DNA from: Sambucus nigra
Lineage: Eukaryota; Streptophyta; Magnoliopsida; Dipsacales; Adoxaceae
Direction of reading: 5' to 3'
Assembly: GCA_949130495.1 (NCBI GenBank)
Contig: OX422210.1
Location: 636,268,585-636,332,584, forward strand
DNA length: 64,000 nt
The stretch's first letter is position 1. Each line of letters begins with the position of its first letter. Position numbers and translations under genes: made by a program. This document shows positions 1 through 11,416 of this stretch, in pieces. A model generated the notes under the pieces. That model had not been told where the DNA came from. It worked only from the letters and a program-made list of their open reading frames with translations, and did not search any database.

Positions 1-1
1 G

Positions 2-244
2 GCCACTCTTATGCCGGATGAGGTGAGCAACGAAGAAAGGAAGAAAGCAATGTTTGTTGGTGGGTTTTCCTGGAGGATCAAGCAACATCTGATTGGGAAT
101 ACATCTTTAGTGACGTATACTGACGTGGTCAATGCAGCTTTACTCCATTGGTAGGATCATCGCTTCCATCTTAAGGGAAGCAAGAGGGGTAGTGAGCCGA
201 GCCAGTAGAGCAAGGCCAATGGAGGTTCTTCTAGGTGTGCATAG
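2..244 (+). pseudogene. gag fragment of element Z
   Basis: Frame 2 reads a retrotransposon gag segment that aligns with residues of the C-element gag at about 11990-12230: MPDEV, then WRIKQHLIGN, then DVVNAALLH and DHRFH. Gag forms the intracellular virus-like particle that packages element RNA. The frame has TAG stops at 152-154, 206-208 and 242-244. It is cut at 329 by a solo LTR, and the downstream gag tail reappears at 43776. The start lies outside the window. Assignment as gypsy gag is firm because of the close match to the intact copy in the same window. Confidence 0.85.
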
Positions 245-329
245 CAGGGGTAGGATACCCTCTAGGGGAATCCTGCCAAGAGATTTCGTTTTGGAGGATA
301 GGGTCAGCAGCACCCAAATCAACATCAGG

Positions 330-1807
330 TGTAACACCCCGTATTCTTATGCTTAATTCGGGTAAAAATTTTAATTATTTGTGTGTCATAATTTCATGGA
401 ATTAATTATGGAAATCTTTATATAAATATTAATCGAGAAAATAAATGGTTAATATTTATGGGAATTTAATTACAAAGTGAATAGTAATAATTATTTACAT
501 CATAAGTGTATTAGTGACATGGGATTTACTTATCTCACCCAGGAGTCGGTTATAGACTAAGTTAGGTGTGAGATAAGAAATTCTGTAAATTAATTCGAAT
601 GCCAATTCTAAGTGCATGGTTGAGTCCGGATGGGCCAAGATAGTCGAAAAGGAGTACTCGGGGGTAGTAAATGGGTCTCGGGACATTTTTAGGCATAGTC
701 GGGCTCACGCGGGGTATTTGGGTCACTCGGGCTTGGCCCATTAGGCTAAAAACGAGATTTCGCTTTAATACCTAATTTGGGAGAAAAGAAAAATGCCAGA
801 AAACACAAGAGAGAACCTAGGGTATTGAGAAGAAGCCATAGATATTAGTTACACTACAAATTGGGGTCTTTTAGAGACAAGACAAGGAACCAATTAGGAG
901 TTCATCATCAAGCATGCAAAGTACACCCTTAGATCAGACCCCACGAACCCAAAAGGCAAGTGGTTATCTTACTGTGATATTAATTCATGTTTTTCAATTC
1001 ATATTTTTGTGATGCGGAAATCTGAAATTTGTTTTGGGCATAAATGGGTATAAAATGGATTTTTTGTAAACGGCACACTTAAATGAAATTAATGGGGAAA
1101 TTAATTGTGTTATATAGTTCAGAGATGATAATTGGTTTAGATGTGAAAACCAGTAGCAATTATGAACAAAATTGGGGTAATTAGATGACATTGGAGTCTA
1201 ACGAGTGAAAACCCGAGAATCTCCCCAAATCGGAAAAGTAGACATTAATGAGATTAAATTTGAGTTTGAAGCTCTATAAGAGGCCCTGATCATGTTCTTA
1301 TATAGTTATGGCATTAATTGTGCTTGGGTTAGACCAGGGGAGTAGGTTAGAAAGTAGAGCATTTCGTTAATGGAGGAAACAACAAGTCGGAGAAAACGAC
1401 CACCTCGACGGCTGGGGGTCGATCGATCGACCCTTCAGGATTTTTCACAGTTCGACCTTGGGAGTTTTAAGTGAGATTTTTATTTAAATTCCACCAAATC
1501 TAATTAAAGGAGGAAATTAATTAGGGAAGTTAAAATCATAACAATTATAAGGGAATATAATTGGGAGTGGTGGGGGAAAAGTTCGGGTATATTAGTAGGG
1601 CGACACTACTCACTTAAATTAATTATGGATGAAAACTAATTAATTTGGAGTCGGGGATTAGACTTATGTATTATATTAATTTTGGGCCATGAGAGTGAGT
1701 TCGAGTATATTGGTTGGGCGACACTAAAAATAATTTAATTAATTAATGTGCAAATTAATTAATAATTAGAGTTGGACCATAAACTCGGGGTTTACATATA
1801 TGCTAGT
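330..1807 (+). repeat. Left part of solo LTR G
   Basis: Non-coding LTR sequence. It collinearly matches the reverse complement of element A's LTRs, for example the GGCAAGTGGTTA segment near 955 and the GGACCATAAACTCGGGG segment near 1774. At 1421-1436 it carries a GGTCGATCGATCGACC palindrome discussed in the findings. No gene was seen. Its last 5 bp (CTAGT, 1803-1807) are the target site of element A. Confidence 0.8.
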
Positions 1808-2726
1808 TGTGACACCCCGCTTAACAAACTATCGAGTGATCAGTCCTATATCAAATTAAAATATGAGTCTCATTGGGTTCATTCTTAACATCACTGTTGA
1901 ATTTTTTTTAAAACTTACTAACCACCTAGTATTCAAAAAGCTGGTGCCAAATTTTATCTTTATTAATACAAACAAAATAAGTGCGGAAATAAAAATAATA
2001 CATCCAATGCTGAAAGAATCAATAATCACAAAGATTAATAAATGTCTTGCTGAATAAACCATCGGCAAAAACCAAGATAAACCAAACTAACAGAGTAATA
2101 AATTCCATACAATCTGAAATGAAGTAACTGAATAAACCGTGAGGAACATGCTCGAGATAGATTGGAATCATACTCCTATACTAGAAATAGAATGAGATAA
2201 GCGGTTATCCAAATCCTGCAACATCCACCTATGCTGCAACAGCGAATCCCTGGAATGAAATCAAGTCTGGTGTCCATGTGGATGGACACCTAAAAGGTTT
2301 TGAAAATATTTGATAGCAAGGGTTAGAACCTAAAACAGTTTGAAAACATTTAGCAAGTGATTAACATAACAATAATTAAAAATGCATGAATGTGCTTCAT
2401 ATTTAAGTTAGTGTCGCACTCTCTTGAGGACATACTCACCCCCCCCCCCCCCACTAATATGCACACCTAACGCTTTCTTTATCTCCCACCTAGTCCTTTA
2501 CCCCGAAACTAGATACTTGATATAACTCTTGTCAACCGCCCTACTCAATCTCGAATATTTTTAATGCATGATATATAAGTTATTTATCATCTTAACTTAA
2601 TTAATCATTTTTCCTTGAAAGTCATATAACATTCACTAGTTATATAAGTAATACCATTTCCTCCATGTATTAAATTACCCGTATATAATTATTTATCCCA
2701 TTATATACGTAAAACTACCTTACAAT

Positions 2727-3438
2727 TGTTGACGACAGAAAATGGCCAGATAAATGATGAGGATGAGATTGAAGATGAAGATAAACATTCACATCAAACA
2801 TATAAGAGACAAATATTTTTAAAGTGGTCCGGCTATAAGGAAAAGCCTACGTCCACTGTTATTTTATTCCCAGGGGTACAATAGCACAATGTGGTAGAGA
2901 GAGAAAGGATGTGTATCTTGTGTATGGTGTTTCTCGTTTTTTTTTTTGGCTAAGGGAATACATGTATTTATAGTGATGGGAGATAAAGAGATTCATTGTA
3001 TGTAGACATTTATACATTATGTCTACATTCAACGAATCTAATTGTTGAATTTCTTGGTATGCTATGTGTTGTCATCTACAGTATAAATGTACATTAAGGC
3101 TCATTAAATGCGCTGCCATCTTCATTAATGCACATTAAATGCATAGTTATCCTTTGATCTTCCTGGTTGATATGCCGACCAACTCTCCTCGGGTGCCGAC
3201 TATCACTCCTCGGGTGCCGACCAACTCTCCTCGGGTGCCGACTAACACTCCTCGGGTGCCGACCAACTCTCCTCGGATGCCGACTAACACTCCTCGGGTG
3301 CCGACCAACTCTCCTCGGGTGTCGACTAACTCTCCTCGGGTACCGACCAACTCTCCTCGGGTGTCGAATATTGCCACGTAGGATGACATGTGTCATTTTC
3401 TGATTGGTCCTCGTAGATGGAGAATTTTTGCGTTAACA
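2727..3438 (-). repeat. 3' LTR of element B
   Basis: 712 bp, nearly identical to 5761-6480. It carries a 21-bp tandem array at about 3174-3367. The GAACCAC / AACAGTGGACGTAGG block (minus strand, about 2825-2870) is shared with the E-element LTR at 51690-51735. Confidence 0.85.
3174..3367. repeat. 21-bp tandem repeat inside B LTR
   Basis: About nine copies of a unit like GCCGACCAACTCTCCTCGGGT, alternating with CTAACACT variants to give a 42-bp higher-order period. Because the period is a multiple of three, several frames stay open by chance; these ORFs are not genes. The paralogous array is at 6234-6415. Confidence 0.85.
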
Positions 3439-3863
3439 GAAGCCCCCAATGCTCCATGCTTGATGGTTTACTTGAAAGGATGGAGTATTTATTCTGCAGT
3501 GTTGCTCGGTGCTCGTGAAATTCTTGATCTACCTTCTTGAGTTGTTCAACATAAAGTGCATTATCTCCTAGACGACATATGATGCAGGTTGATCGATGGT
3601 TGCTAATCTTTCTTTTGAGTAACTCCATGTGCTATGTATCACCCATGGGAATTTGGATGCAGCCATGCCATAGTATGCAACTTGTAGCTTGTCATAATCT
3701 TCAAGTATGTTGATTGGTTTGCCAGCCGACCAACTGCTTCCTGTGTCGAGCAACTGAATGCTAACTTTACGTGCTTGATTTTTCTGATTTATGCTCCTCT
3801 GAATACTCTGTCGAGTAACATATTAGCTTTTTCCAACTCTTCAATCTCGTTAGTACCAAGCTA

Positions 3864-4298
3864 GTGGTGGACTTCGAAACATTTTCATACAACTTCTTCT
3901 TCATTATTCGTCGAGACAGTAGTAGCAAAGATCTCAGTGCTGTAGATGCTGATTTTGACTTCTACCTCTGCTCAGGAACGAGCAAGAGGTTCTCGGGGAC
4001 GAGCAAGAGCTGCTCGGGTAACTGTCGAAGAACAGAGAACTCAATCTGCTTTGGAGAATCCAACCTTCCAACTAATGGCAAAGAACCAGGCCTTGGCTGA
4101 GATGTCCGAGAATATCATGAGTCTTGAAGAGAAACTTCCTGCTCGGGGACGAGCAAGAGCTTCTCGGACAGACCATCTGTGATGAACATCAGAATGCTGA
4201 AAGATCTTAACTTCATAAACTCCCCTTATGCTTTGGATGATCCTTCTGCTGGCGAGGAACCTGTTTCAAAAGAAGAGGGAAAGAAACCAATAGAGTAG
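3864..4298 (+). pseudogene. Truncated antisense gene tail in element B
   Basis: The plus strand, antisense to element B, keeps two short coding remnants. The frame at 3946-4182 contains a coiled-coil-like stretch with TVEEQRTQSAL. The frame starting at 4182 contains LKDLNFINSPYALDD and ends at 4296-4298. Both align in order with the second antisense gene of element E, which has TIEEERTKKAL and LRDFNTINSPYTLED (47458-48162, minus). The N-terminal part and the first antisense gene are missing, removed by the deletion that made B. The two pieces are in different frames. No function is known. Confidence 0.6.
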
Positions 4299-4751
4299 GA
4301 ATCTCAATGTAATAGTTAGTATACATTTTCATTCTCAATGTATTTTATTTTTGATTTTAATGAAAGAATTTCATTTTTGTTCGCAATCTTAATTGCTATT
4401 GTCTTGTAAAATACTCTACATCTGTGCATATGTATAAGTTAAAAAGATAACAATATTGTGTTGTTCATCGACCAACTTGGTAATAAAAAAGTTACAAGTA
4501 TTAGTAATGTTGCTCGATCACTTAATAATAAAGTAATGAGTATAAAAATGTTTAAAATTTTTCCAACCAACCAAGGTTGTTAAATTGTGCTCGTCGACCA
4601 ATTATAGTTAGGGAGAGTTTTTATCCCCGACTAACCATACTTGGTAAATTTTTGTCTTTTTCATAAAATGTATCCGACTAATCAAAATCGATAAATTCTT
4701 CTCGTCGGCCAACTAGAGTTAGTGGGTTTTTATCCCCAACCAACCATACTT

Positions 4752-5087
4752 GGTACAGTTTGGAATATTTTTTCCTCGTCGACCAACTACGTTGATACAG
4801 TTTGGAATATTTTTTCCTCGTCGACCAACTACGTTGATACAGTTTGGAATATTTTTTCCTCGTCGACCAACTACGTTGATACAGTTTGGAATATTTTTTC
4901 CTTGTCGACCAACTACGTTGATACAGTTTGGAATATTTTTTCCTCGTCGACCAACTACGTTGATACAGTTTGGAATATTTTTTCCTCGTCGACCAACTAC
5001 GTTGATACAGTTTGGAATATTTTTTCCTCGTCGACCAACTACGTTGATAAAGTTTGGAATATTTTTTCCTCGTCGACCAACTATAGT
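4752..5087. repeat. 42-bp tandem repeat, 8 copies, in element B
   Basis: Eight near-perfect copies of a 42-bp unit beginning TACAGTTTGGAATATTTTTT and including CCTCGTCGACCAACTACG. Degenerate relatives occur just upstream (4560-4750: TCGGCCAACTAGAGTTAG, CCAACCAACCATACTTGG). The period of 14 codons creates two long but spurious ORFs. The CGACCAACT core is the same as in the 21-bp LTR repeat. Confidence 0.9.
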
Positions 5088-5742
5088 TAGTAGGTTTTTC
5101 AGGTGAGAGAAAATTATTTTTTATATTGATCCCTTCCTATTCCCTATTTGGAGAGATAAAAATATGGTGAATGATTAAAGTTATTACCAAATTTATATCA
5201 AAAATCAATCAATTTGACTTTATTGACATAAATGGAAGCTGAACCAAATTCAGTATATAGTTCATAAAAATGAATGCAAAGAGACTCAAACTTGAAGAGA
5301 GAAAATAGATCTGGGTCATGATTTTCATGAGAAAACTTTTTATTGTCTTTAACCTTTTCCCATTCTTTTATTAAAAATATGATGGGAATTTGAATAGACA
5401 TCAAAGATCTTACAAAATTTATTTCAAAATCAACAATGAAAATGATCAAATCTTATCATCGTCGTATATATTGGTATATGTAATCATTTAAAATATTTAT
5501 TCCATGATATAAAATAGAAACTTGAGAATCAAGCAAAAAGTTATGATTTATGAAATCCACTATTTTTCAGATTTCTAAATAAGAATTAATCTAACAGTTA
5601 TGATTTTAAAATCATGATATGTAATATTTTGCAAATAAAAATTGGACAATTAATTTATGTATATAAACATAAAAATCATGATTGAATCATATAGAAAATA
5701 AAATCTTATCTTTTGATGGAGAACAATGCTTGTAACACGTTC

Positions 5743-5758
5743 CCACAGACGGCGCCAA
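5743..5758 (-). other. Primer-binding site of element B
   Basis: Minus-strand TTGGCGCCGTCTGTGG lies two bases inside the right (5') LTR. TTGGCGCCG-type PBSs are typical of Tat-lineage gypsy elements. This sets the orientation of B as minus. Confidence 0.65.
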
Positions 5759-5760
5759 TC

Positions 5761-6480
5761 TGTTGAAGACAGAAAATGGCCACTGCCATTTTAGTGGCGT
5801 CAACAGAAGATAAATGATGAGGATGAGATTGAAGATGAAGATAAACATTCACATCAAACATATAAGAGAAAAAGATTTTTAAAGTGGTTCGGCTATAAGG
5901 AAAAGCCTACGTCCACTGTTATTTTATTCCCAGGGGTTTACAATAGCACAATGTGGTAGAGAGAGAAAGGATGTGTATCTTGTGTATGGTGTTTCTTGTT
6001 GTTTTTTTTTGGCAAAGGGAATACATGTATTTATAGTGATGGGAGATAAAGAGATTCATTGTATGTAGACATTTATACATTATGTCTACATTCAACGAAT
6101 CTAATTGTTGAATTGCTTGGTATGCTATGTGTTGTCATCTATAGTATAAATGTACATTAAGGCTCATTAAATGCGCTGCCATCTTCATTAATGCACATTA
6201 AATACATAGTTATCCTTTGATCTTCCTGGTTGATATGCCGACCAACTCTCCTCGGGTGCCGACTATCACTCCTCGGGTGCCGACCAACTCTCCTCGGGTG
6301 CCGACTAACACTCCTCGAATGACGACCAACTCTCCTCGGATACCTACTAACACTCCTCGAGTGCCGACCAACTCTCCTCGGGTACCGACCAACTCTCCTA
6401 GGGTGTCGAATATGGCCAAGTAGGATGACATGTGTCCTTTTCTGATTGGTCCTCGTAGATGGAGAATTTTTGCGTTAACA
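5761..6480 (-). repeat. 5' LTR of element B
   Basis: 720 bp, the partner of 2727-3438. It includes a GCCACTGCCATTTTAGTGGC inverted repeat near 5780-5799 that is missing from the left LTR, and the second 21-bp tandem array (6234-6415), which is more diverged than the left one. Confidence 0.85.
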
Positions 6481-8311
6481 ACAACATTCACACATTTGTT
6501 GAATATACATATATAACTCATATATAATTAATACAATTCACTTCATGTATTTAATCGCCCGCATATAACTATTTATCCCATTATATACGTAGAACCATAT
6601 TACAACATTCACACATATGTTTAACATATATATAGCCCATCCTCCCGAGTAATAACTCACCAGATGTATTATCTAAAGTGTTATCACACTAGATGTGCTC
6701 ACATAACCAAGTTACCCAAGTTGGAATCGCTCACCAACTTGGCCCAAAATATAAACGTAGTGGAGGCGGTCATATTCCTTCCTTGAAAGAGAGATGAGCC
6801 CCTCACCCATATAACGGACGCTATGACCTGGGGATATACTCGCCCTACTCCACAAGCTAGGGGATTCAGCCATTTTGTGCAACCTCCCTTGATAGCACTA
6901 TATATATATATTCCCGGCATTACAGTGCACAAATATACGTAGCACTAGCCTATAATTTACCCCGAGCCTATGGTCCGACTCTAATTTAATTAATTTACAC
7001 ATTAATAAATATAATACTTTCCCGAGTCTATAGTCCGACTCTAATTTAATTAATTTATTACCTTGATGTCACCCAACCCATACACCCGGGCTCGCTCACT
7101 TGGCCCGTATCTTAATATTTTTTCAAGGTCCTTCACTCATCTACGGACATCTCCAAATAACCTAAATTTATTTCTTCCTAAAGATGTCTGTCTCGAGCAC
7201 CCTTTCGTAGAAAAATCATTATAAATTCAAAAAAAATCAGAAAAATACGAGGTCGGCTCCCACGCGATCATGACGATAAGATATACAATCTCATGTTTTA
7301 CAATAACTAAAGGTGTCGATCGATCGACTCCTTAGGTCGATCTATCGATCGACCTGATATCCATCTTCTTTCCCGATTCTGTTTCGACCATTTTTGAAAC
7401 CTCAAGCTTTTTAATTCTCTCCCAAACATTTACCCACTCATAATCAACATTAAATTCTTGAAATAGTAGGTTCTAAACGCCCTAAAAATCTTGAATCATC
7501 AATAAATTTACATAAATCCAATGTTTACCAAATTGGATATTTTTTGAAATTTATCCCACCGATTTTAATTCATCATTCAGATTCAAAGTTGGTCATTAAT
7601 ACTTACCAATTCCCACCCTACAATCTGATTCCAATAGTCCCATATTATAATCTAACATCAATTGAGTAATTAATCTACACACATTAGTCTAATTCAGAAA
7701 AACCCAGTTTAATTGTCAACACACACCCCAAAATGGATTTTTGATACACTCACTATGATATGAATTGATTATCACGAAATTTAAAATCACAGCAAGTTAA
7801 CCACTTGCCTCTAATTATTCGTAGAGTCTGATTCGTTGAGGTAAAGGAAGGTTTGATGAAGAACACCCAAATCCCTTTCTTGATTTGTCTTCAAAAGCTC
7901 CCCAAATTGCTTCCTCTATTTCTCTCTAAAATCCCCAGGTTTGGAGTATGATTTATGTCGTTTAATACTCTAATACCTAGTTTCATTATACCAAATTCCG
8001 TTTTTAACCTAATGGGCTAAGCCCAAATGACCCGAACACTCTCGTGTGGGCCCGAATATGCCTAAAAATGTCCCGTTACCTATTTACTACCCCTGAGTAC
8101 ACTTTTCTGACTATCTCGGCCCATCCGGACTCAACCGTGCACTTAGAATCAACAACTGAATTAATTTATAAAAATCTTTATCTCACACCCAAATTAGTCT
8201 ATACCAACTCCCGACTGAGATAAATAAATGCCACGTCAATAATACACGTTATGACGTAATTAAATTATTACTATTCACTTAGTAATTAAATTTTCCCAAT
8301 TATTAACCATT

Positions 8312-11233
8312 TGTAATACCCCGTATTTTTGGCTATATTTATTTTTGGGATTAATTAATTAAATGAGAATTAATTGGGAATTAATCCGGATAAAATACTA
8401 GCGAGATGTGAGTTGGTATTTGACTATACTGAGTATATATGATGTTATATGAATATTGAATTATGAAATTTGTCGTGAGATTGATATACGGCAATTTGGT
8501 CATTTTATTGGGACGCGTGTGACAGTCGCGTCAGGATATCATTATTTTATTTATAAAAGTGAATTTAAATTCTATTAACTGTATGGTCGTTTTGAGTGCG
8601 CCAACGCGTCCGGAAGGGTCGAGATAGTCAGAAAACACTAGCCGGGGGTGTAGTTTGGGTCCCGGGGTATTTTTAGGCCATACTGGCAATATAAAGGGTA
8701 TTTTTGTAATTTCGTATTTTTAGGAATTAAAAATGACGAAAATTAGTAAAGTAAATCTGATGTGGGTTTGACCCACTAAGCCACTAACCAACCCATGTTA
8801 AACCAATAGGTTACGTAGGTTATTAGAATTAGGTTTCTAATTACTTTCCCAAAGAAAACCCTAGCCACCATAGCCATTGGAGAAGAAGCTTGGAGAAAGA
8901 GAGAGAGAGAGAGGGAATTCTGCAGAAAGAGAGAGGAAATCGTCATCAAAATCAGAGATCGAATCAAGGCAAGTGATTTAATTTACATTCTTTATGCAGT
9001 AAATGTTTCTTCCATGTTAGAAATCTTAATAATCATTCTTGTTTGAGAGATAAAGGAAAACCCATGAAATTGGAAGTTGTTAGTTTAATTTTGGGTATAG
9101 GTTTGCATGTAGAAACGTTATTGGAAGATTGAATTCAGAAATTACAAATTTATGTGATGTAAAAACGGATTAAATTCTGGGAATTGATGATGATAAAAAT
9201 CTAGGGTTTATGTTCTTGAAAAATTGGGGAAAAGAGTAGAGACTTGTGATTTGATGATGTGTAGGAAGAATTAATCCTTTAAAATACGTTAGTATGTGAC
9301 TTTAACATGTTTAGGGACGATTAGAGACCTTAAACAATTGTTAGATTGAGGTTTGGATGAGATTTGAGGTGTAGAGAAATTGGAAAAACGTATATAAGAT
9401 TTCTGGGGTTGAATCTGGTCACTCGTTAGAAGACCTACCCAGGTCGTTCGAACGAGCTCGTTCGAACGAGCTTCTAACGAGTTGACAGTTTGGGGTTCTA
9501 ACGAGAGGGATGTTCGTTAGATAATCTTGTTCTAACGAGATCTCGTTAGATAGCCCAGTTCGTTCGAATGAACTCTCGTTCGAACAGCCTCGTTCGAACG
9601 AGACTTCTAACGAGCTGGCAGTTTAGGCCTTTTTGGCCTGTTTTGATTTTTGGAGTCCCGTAAACTTGTTCGAGGATAGAGGTAACATCCCTTGATGGTG
9701 TATTAGTGTACTTGGGACATTTGGGATATTATGAGGAGTAAATTATATAAGTGTGGATCAAATCAAATAGACATTTGAGTTGAGACGTGAGTGCCTACTA
9801 CGACGTGAGAATAAATTACGGCGCGTATAAATATGGACCGGGATTATATAACTTGTATATATATTAAGTTGGTACGAGAATGCGATAAGTACTACAATTA
9901 AACTACGGTGATTACTAAGATGTGTGCTTACTTAGTATTGGTATATGATTTGTGTGTATGACATACCTACCATACTTGCTATCACGGGAGGTTTGCGTTC
10001 GCTTAGGGCCCTCTAATCCTTGTGTTGCCCGGATTTAGACTGGTTACCTCGATGAACATAGGTCAGAGAAAGACTTATTGGGATGTTAATAAGTCCGTTG
10101 ATCGTGGGAGCGTAGGTATGCGCGTGACCCATGTGATGTGACTGTGTTCGCCTCCATTATTTGTGATGTTGTTATCTGTGAACTATTCCTGAGAGATTCG
10201 GAATATGTGATCCTTATGTACGTGATGTACCGGGATGGATAGCAGAGTATGTGTGCACCGCAGCTTAGTCTCGGGGTGCTTATATTGTATATTATGTTGT
10301 GGAAAAATATACACTTAATAAACTGAGAACTTTCATATGGTATTGTGTGTAACTATGGAATAAAATAAAAGGGATGATCTATAATGAGTTGTATTACTTT
10401 TATATGAGAACCTGAATTTACGTTAAGCCCCTATTTAATTGCGATCGTTATAATATTAATGGGAACCGAGTAATAAGGGTAAAATCTATGACAGTCTAGC
10501 TAGATATGATGTCACTTAGCTAGTGGTTAGATGGGTACTTACGTTAGGAGTGCACAGTTAGACGAGAGGTGAGAATTCCATGTGAGTGCACGTCCTAACA
10601 TGTACTTTGCATTTAATGTTTTAAATGTTTTTAAAGCACTTGCAGGTTTTTAAAATATCTCCACATTCGGGCTCTGACCCGTTTGCTTTCAAATCTATTT
10701 TTCTTGTAAAACCATTTTAGGTGCCCAGCCACAAGGACACCATGCATAATATACTCATTCAGGTGACGAGCTGTAGCTGTTTGTGGAAGCTACAGGGATT
10801 TGCTTTTAGACGCTTCTACCATTTGGATTCCTGATTCAGTATTTATCAGTTGTAGGGCATGTTGCCCATTTCTATTAGAGACATCTTTCCATTTCATTTT
10901 TTCAGACTTTGTCATGTATTGATTCTGTATTCGGTTTTGTTATTTCAGTTTGTGGTATTGTAGTGAGGAGTTTTCCTCCAGACTTTATTTACATTATGTG
11001 ATGGTTATTCTATTTACTTCGTTATGGTGAATGGTGTTATTATTCTTCATTACATTTGTTGCATGTTAATCGGACTTTAATTAAAATTTGACAACTTACT
11101 TTTTTAAATACTAGGTGGTTAGTAATCATTAAAATGTTTTCGACAGTGATGCTATTAACTGGACCAACTTGGCATTTTGAATTAATTTAATAAAAGAGTA
11201 GCTACCCGATATTTAATTAGTCGGGGTGTCACA
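8312..11233 (+). repeat. 5' LTR of element C
   Basis: 2922 bp. It contains a (GA)n run near 8898-8913 and a dense palindromic CGTTCGAACGAG cluster at about 9440-9605. No ORF of note. Promoter position was not determined. Confidence 0.95.
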
Positions 11234-11235
11234 GG

Positions 11236-11247
11236 TGGTATCAGAGC
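11236..11247 (+). other. Primer-binding site of element C
   Basis: TGGTATCAGAGC, two bases after the LTR end, complementary to the 3' end of plant initiator methionine tRNA. Confidence 0.92.
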
Positions 11248-11416
11248 ATCAGGTTCTAGTGTCCTTTAGGATCTGTACGGCTATTATGTTTCCGCTAAGT
11301 TTCTTTGATATAGAGCCCTATATTTTAGGATTGTTGTACTCTTTTTGTGTATGCTTCGTTCTTCAGCTATTTTAAGTTTATAAACAGCGAACTTATAAAC
11401 TTTGTTCTTATTTCAG

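Larger units (their letters stand above)
2727..6480 (-). mobile_element. Non-autonomous LTR element B (Tat-like), minus strand
   Basis: Two direct repeats, TGTTGA...TTAACA on the plus strand, at 2727-3438 (712 bp) and 5761-6480 (720 bp). They flank 2.3 kb of internal DNA. The 5-bp target duplication is ACAAT (2722-2726) / ACAAC (6481-6485), confirmed against the uninterrupted sister LTR near 26430. Read on the minus strand, the PBS-like TTGGCGCCGTCTGTGGGA follows the right LTR, and a polypurine tract (TTGGGGGCTTC) precedes the left LTR. There is no gag-pol. It is clearly related to element E at 47025-51826 and looks like its deletion derivative. Confidence 0.85.

Noticed and set aside
3094..3403. 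Long ORFs in several frames over the 21-bp repeat array
   Set aside because: The period is a multiple of three, so frames stay open by repetition; products are simple repeats with no domain. The same holds for 6210-6521.
4722..5106. Repetitive ORFs of 118-122 codons over the 42-bp array
   Set aside because: Tandem-repeat artefact; two frames are open at once and neither has a family match.
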